Shown: piece by piece, positions 60,592 through 64,000 of the stretch
Position numbering within the stretch: the stretch's first letter is position 1
Layout of the letters: each line of letters starts with the position of its first letter
Assembly: GCA_963798855.1 (NCBI GenBank)
Contig: CAWCUU010000001.1
Location: forward strand, 744,001-808,000
Direction of reading: 5' to 3'
DNA: 64,000 nt
Source: CAWCUU01 sp963798855
GTDB taxonomy: Bacteria > Gemmatimonadota > Gemmatimonadetes > Longimicrobiales > RSA9
Made by a program: the position numbers and the translations under genes
Notes under the pieces: model-generated
Databases searched by the model: none
Told to the model about the DNA's origin: nothing
Seen by the model: only the letters and a program-made list of their open reading frames with translations

Positions 60592-61290
60592 CTAGTCGTT
60601 CACGACGTCCAGCCCCTTGCGCTTGCGCCGGATCCCCACGCCGCCGAGGCCGGCCAGGCCCGTCGCGAGCAGGGTGACGGTGATCGGCTCGGGCACGACG
60701 TTGCCGCCGCCGAGGCAGTCCTCGCTGTTGTCATCGCCGATCACGCCGAGACGGCTGTCCGGCTTGAACGAGCAGCTCGCCGTGTTGAACGACTGCATGT
60801 GACCGCGCAGGCCGAGCGTGCCGCCCTCCCCGAAATCTGCCGCCGTCAGCACCTGGTTCGACGTGAAGCTGAAGCTGACCCATTCGCCGACGACGAGCCC
60901 GTTGTTCACGCCCTGGTCCGAGCTCCCACAGATCTCGAGCTCGTTCGACCCGCCACCGGCGAGTCCACCGGGGCAGCCCAACGACCAGCTCTGCCCGCCG
61001 GAGGTGGAGATGCTCGTACCGGTCAGCTCGAGGGTGTTGCCCGTGTCGGTGTTGTAGATGGTCGTGCCTGTCAGGAACCCGGTGTCGCTCGGGCTCGGCG
61101 TGACCGACAGGTAGGTCGTCGTCAGCGTGTAGCTGCCGCCACCGTTGTCCGTCAGCGTATAGGACAGGCACACGTCGAAGCCGGTACCCGTGCAGACCAG
61201 CATGTCTGTGAACACGTCGGCCGCCGAGGCGGCGCTCGGCGCCCACACCAATGCGGCCGCGGCCGCCAGTCCAATGAGCTTTCGTTTCAT
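60592..61290 (-). CDS. PEP-CTERM sorting-signal protein
   Basis: The 232-residue secreted protein has a signal peptide (cut near SAASAAD), a Thr/Ser/Gly-rich beta-type body with four to six Cys that could pair, and a C-terminal sorting signal. The signal reads VPEPITVTLLATGLAGLG, then GIRRKRKG: a Pro-Glu-Pro, a hydrophobic helix and a basic tail. Such proteins are processed by exosortase (EpsH) and often reach the surface in organisms that make exopolysaccharide. No exosortase is in the window. It is 4 bp downstream of the membrane protein gene, probably in the same operon. Confidence 0.88.
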   Translation of the reverse strand: MKRKLIGLAAAAALVWAPSAASAADVFTDMLVCTGTGFDVCLSYTLTDNGGGSYTLTTTYLSVTPSPSDTGFLTGTTIYNTDTGNTLELTGTSISTSGGQSWSLGCPGGLAGGGSNELEICGSSDQGVNNGLVVGEWVSFSFTSNQVLTAADFGEGGTLGLRGHMQSFNTASCSFKPDSRLGVIGDDNSEDCLGGGNVVPEPITVTLLATGLAGLGGVGIRRKRKGLDVVND

Positions 61291-61293
61291 GTT

Positions 61294-62016
61294 CTAGGCC
61301 CTCCTGGGCTTGCGAAGGTGACGGAAAGCGGCTATCGCCGCCACGATGTACGCCAACGAGAAACCGATTCCCATGATGCTGGTCTTCGCGATCGCCTTCT
61401 TGATCCCCAGCAGCATGGCGGGGGGAGAGTTCTTGAGCGCCATCGGCACGACCGTCACGAAGATGCCGTAGGCGAACAGAACGAACAGCGCCGTCAGAGC
61501 GAATAGCACCGCCATCACGGCTATCGCCTTCCTCATTCCCCGAGCGAGGAAGGACGCCACCACGAACGCCATTCCCATCGTCATCAGCGGAAGCGAGCCG
61601 AGGCTCGTCGCCACTGTCGCGAACTCCCACTCCGGAGACTGGAACGCCAGTGGATACCACTGCAGCGCCGCGTCGCCGAAGCCGATGAGCGCCAGGATCG
61701 CGCCGAACCAGCCGAGCGCGCGCCACGCCGCCGGCCACGATGGCTGCAGCGGAGGCGTCGACTTCGTCTCCTGCGTGATGACGACACGCGGCTCTCGTGC
61801 TGCTGCTGCTGACAAAGCGCTCTTCTCCGGATCGACTGCGGTCTCGGTGGGACTCGATCCACCGATCCGTCGCACACGCAGGACCCGCGCCTCTTCCGCG
61901 GGACACCATCCCTCCGCCCTCAATGCGCCGGATCTCGGCTCAACCGCGCCATTTTCCGGGTCCAGGCCGGGGTCCGCCGCACCGGCGTCCCCGACTACCC
62001 TGTCGTTGTCCTGCAT
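61294..62016 (-). CDS. Predicted four-helix membrane protein of unknown function
   Basis: The 240-residue product has a charged, low-complexity N-terminal 80-85 residues and then about four hydrophobic segments (AWRALGWFGAILALIGF; PLMTMGMAFVVASFLA; AVMAVLFALTALFVLFAYG; SIMGIGFSLAYIVAAIAAF), ending in a basic tail. No family is recognised. ATG 62016 was chosen; a GTG two codons upstream and later starts nearer the first helix are possible, since the N-terminal part has no conserved look. It is 3 bp upstream of the PEP-CTERM gene, suggesting joint expression. Confidence 0.6.
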   Translation of the reverse strand: MQDNDRVVGDAGAADPGLDPENGAVEPRSGALRAEGWCPAEEARVLRVRRIGGSSPTETAVDPEKSALSAAAAREPRVVITQETKSTPPLQPSWPAAWRALGWFGAILALIGFGDAALQWYPLAFQSPEWEFATVATSLGSLPLMTMGMAFVVASFLARGMRKAIAVMAVLFALTALFVLFAYGIFVTVVPMALKNSPPAMLLGIKKAIAKTSIMGIGFSLAYIVAAIAAFRHLRKPRRA

Positions 62017-62098
62017 CAACACATGTTTGCATGCCCGCCACGCCTCCGCCTGCCCACCTCACACGCATGTTGCGGCCGCGCAACGGATCGCCGTGCGA

Positions 62099-63082
62099 TC
62101 AACCGGGCCGGTGAACGGTCCCGCCGCGCGCATGTCGGTCGGTCGCTGGAGCGGTCGAATAGTACTCGATCGTGCGCCGCAGGCCTTCACGCAGGTCGAT
62201 TGCGGGCCGATAACCGAGAGCCTCCGCGCTGCGCTCGAGCGAGGCGAGTGAATCGCGGACGTCGCCCGGGCGCGGCTCGGCGTACACGGCCTCCGCGCGA
62301 GCTCCCGTCAGGTCCCGGATCTCCACCCAGAGTCGGTTGAGGCTGATCCGCTCACCGCACCCGACATTGAATACCTGCCCGCTGACAGCGTCTGCCGGCG
62401 CTTCGCACGCCAGCAGGTTCGCATTCACCGCGTTCTCGATATAGGTGAAGTCCCGCGTCTGCTCGCCATCGCCGTAGATGGTCGGCGGCGCCCCTCGCAG
62501 CGCGGCTGCCACGAACTTGGGGATGACGGCCGAGTACTCCGAGGCGGGGTCCTGTCTGGGTCCGAAGATATTGAAGTATCGCAGTGCGACCGTCTCCAGC
62601 CCGAAGCTCGCCGCGAACGCGCTGCAGTAGTGCTCGCCGGCGAGCTTCTGAACCGCATAGGGTGATCTTGGGTGCGGGACCATGCCCTCGTGCTTCGGAA
62701 GCTCCTCTGTGTCCCCGTACGCCGACGACGAAGCGGCGTAGATCACGCGTCGCACGCCCGCTTTCCGGGCCGCGAAGAGGATATTCACTGTTCCATCGAC
62801 GTTCGCCGCGTTCGTTCCCACCGGATCGCGGATCGACCGCGGCACCGAAGGAATCGCCGCCTGATGAAGGACGTAGTCCGCTCCCGTTACGGCTTCCGTG
62901 CACGCCGCCGCATTGGTCAGGGACCCCTCGACCAGCGCGATCCGATCTAGATACGGCTCGAGGTTCTCCCGGCGGCCCGTCGAGAAGTCATCCAGCACCA
63001 CGACCTCGTGGCCGCTGTCCACCAGCCGCTCCACCAGGTTCGAGCCAATGAATCCAGCCCCGCCCGTTACGAGATAACGCAC
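62099..63082 (-). CDS. NAD-dependent UDP-sugar epimerase (extended SDR, GalE/WbpP-like)
   Basis: The 327-residue product is an extended short-chain dehydrogenase with the NAD loop GGAGFIGS (residues 7-14), the catalytic Ser region ASSSAYGD, YAVQK (Tyr-x-x-x-Lys), and RYFNIFGPRQDP. The HQAAIPSVPRSI and NIFGPRQDP strings resemble UDP-GlcNAc/UDP-GalNAc 4-epimerases (WbpP/TviC) rather than GalE proper. It would supply sugar nucleotides for surface polysaccharide. The upstream spacer (63083-63292) has a palindrome and a direct repeat. Confidence 0.88.
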   Translation of the reverse strand: MRYLVTGGAGFIGSNLVERLVDSGHEVVVLDDFSTGRRENLEPYLDRIALVEGSLTNAAACTEAVTGADYVLHQAAIPSVPRSIRDPVGTNAANVDGTVNILFAARKAGVRRVIYAASSSAYGDTEELPKHEGMVPHPRSPYAVQKLAGEHYCSAFAASFGLETVALRYFNIFGPRQDPASEYSAVIPKFVAAALRGAPPTIYGDGEQTRDFTYIENAVNANLLACEAPADAVSGQVFNVGCGERISLNRLWVEIRDLTGARAEAVYAEPRPGDVRDSLASLERSAEALGYRPAIDLREGLRRTIEYYSTAPATDRHARGGTVHRPG

Positions 63083-63219
63083 GCATGCTCCAGGTTCAGT
63101 GGGTTCCGTTCGGGCCGAGCCACCCGCGCAACCTTCATACTCGCCGCTGCCGTCGCCCGGCCGCTCAGCCGATCGCTGGATCGGGCGATCCGCCTGCGCT
63201 CGCGCCGATCCCTTCGATC

Positions 63220-63263
63220 TGTAGCGGTGGCGCTACATCGCTCCGCCCCGCCATGTAGCGGTG
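63220..63263. promoter_or_regulatory. Palindrome and direct repeat upstream of the epimerase gene
   Basis: TGTAGCG-GTGG-CGCTACA (63220-63237) is a perfect 7-bp dyad with a 4-bp centre. Its first ten bases TGTAGCGGTG recur at 63254-63263, where the right arm is degraded. The pair lies between the phosphatase end (63293) and the epimerase start (63082). It could be a regulator-binding site or a small 3' hairpin of the phosphatase transcript. Confidence 0.4.
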
Positions 63264-63292
63264 TTACGACAAGCGCGCAGGCGCCTGAGGGA

Positions 63293-63895
63293 TCAGCCGG
63301 AGGTGGTCAGCAGCCGACACAGCTCCGCGACGCACCGGTCGATCCTCTGGTAGGTTCGTTGAAAGACGGGCGCCGACGCGTCGATGGGATCCGGGATGGG
63401 GCGTCGGGAGATCGGTGCCGGGTCGAGGTCTCCCAGTTGCAGCACTACGGGTTTCCGGCGCGTGAAGCGCTCCCGGATCCGTCGCGATTGATCGGCGTCC
63501 ATCACCACGATCAGGGAGGGAGCGTCGGGCAGCTCTTCCGGCAGCGCCGAAGACAAGTGGGAGGCGAGGTCGATCCCCAGGGCCGCCGCCGCCGCAATGG
63601 CGTTGGCAGGCGAGGCCCGGCCCGGTCCGATGAAGCCTGCGGATCGGGTGGTGTAGCGTTGGCGGAGCCGCTCGGGCAGCTTGTCTGCGAAGGCGGCTGC
63701 GGCATAGGGACTTCGGCAGATGTTGCCCTGGCAGATGAAGAGCACGTTCAGCTCGGCCCCGGCCAGCCGTCGGGCGCGTCTTCGAGCCGTCGCCCGCCGG
63801 AGTGGGTGTAGCAGTCGCTCCGCTGCGCTGCGGACGGCGCGCGCCGCCTTCCGCGCCCGGCGCTCGAGCCTGGTGGCGACCGGGACCCTGTTCAA
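63293..63895 (-). CDS. Low-molecular-weight protein-tyrosine phosphatase family protein, 5' end uncertain
   Basis: The 200-residue product has the LMW-PTP P-loop CQGNICRS in VLFICQGNICRSPYAAA and the acid-loop motif DPID (general acid Asp) near residue 170. The core begins at about residue 47. Before it is an Arg/Ala-rich helix-like stretch that is not part of the usual domain. Related proteins in polysaccharide loci dephosphorylate Wzc-type tyrosine kinases; some act as arsenate reductases. The start is a weak TTG at 63895, and the frame stays open to the window end, so the gene could begin outside. Confidence 0.83.
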   Translation of the reverse strand: MNRVPVATRLERRARKAARAVRSAAERLLHPLRRATARRRARRLAGAELNVLFICQGNICRSPYAAAAFADKLPERLRQRYTTRSAGFIGPGRASPANAIAAAAALGIDLASHLSSALPEELPDAPSLIVVMDADQSRRIRERFTRRKPVVLQLGDLDPAPISRRPIPDPIDASAPVFQRTYQRIDRCVAELCRLLTTSG

Positions 63896-64000
63896 CGCCG
63901 GCTGCGCCCGGTTGCGGTGCCATTGGAAGATGAAGGTTCCATGGATCGGCGAAGGTGTTGGACGACGCCCGCAGCGGCGATTTCGGCGGCCCCGTACGGA

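Overview
The window is GC-rich, densely packed chromosomal DNA from a diderm bacterium. The gene content fits Gemmatimonadota or a close relative: an Oar-type TonB-dependent receptor, a CBM9/DUF5916 protein, a BlaI/M56 pair with HEAT-like repeats, a PEP-CTERM protein, a lipoprotein/beta-barrel pair, and many genes joined by 1-4 nt stop/start overlaps. This phylum assignment is inferred from gene content; there is no rRNA here to confirm it. I see no tRNA, rRNA, CRISPR array, insertion sequence or prophage.

Layout. (1) 1-7280, plus strand: division/cell-wall cluster murD(partial)-ftsW-murG-murC-ftsQ-ftsA-ftsZ. A GC hairpin and six copies of a 9-bp repeat lie between ftsA and ftsZ. ftsZ as written carries a +1 frameshift. 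(2) 7313-13717, plus: M23 peptidase, VWA-like membrane protein, ftsY, recG. (3) 13766-22862, mainly minus: lipoprotein, asnS (plus), a frameshifted NmrA-like gene, a DUF5916 protein, and an M56/BlaI regulatory pair with a double palindromic operator. (4) 22978-33301: mazG (minus), then on the plus strand alr-cdd-lipoprotein-barrel-miaB-comEC-zincin-fbp, ending in a perfect 24-bp inverted repeat over the fbp stop codon. (5) 33361-45895, minus: TonB-dependent receptor, adenosine deaminase coupled to a two-module YfkN-like nucleotidase, ppdK, purF. (6) 46241-47015: two convergent stand-alone receiver domains, one lacking the phospho-acceptor Asp. (7) 57133 down to 47090, minus: truA-fsa-htrA-purB-purC-pssA-purS-purQ-purL, mostly joined by short overlaps. 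(8) 57219-60456, plus: MBL-fold hydrolase and an ADP-forming acyl-CoA synthetase. (9) 60592-63895, minus: PEP-CTERM protein with a membrane partner, a UDP-sugar epimerase and a low-molecular-weight tyrosine phosphatase, which looks like the edge of a surface-polysaccharide region.

Functional themes. Peptidoglycan precursor synthesis and divisome assembly sit together with D-Ala supply (alr) elsewhere. De novo purine synthesis (purF, purS/Q/L, purC, purB) is close to extracytoplasmic nucleotide breakdown (YfkN-like protein, adenosine deaminase) and cytidine deaminase. Gluconeogenic enzymes (fbp, ppdK) are also present.

Most of the window is core housekeeping. I found no clear new defence or mobile system. 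The most unusual items are the BlaI/M56-repeat regulator with its twin operator, the short 9-bp repeats at two loci, the perfect inverted repeat at fbp, the degenerate receiver next to a canonical one, and two one-base frameshifts of the same kind (ftsZ and the NmrA-like gene) that may be sequence errors. All functional assignments come from reading motifs, without database searches.
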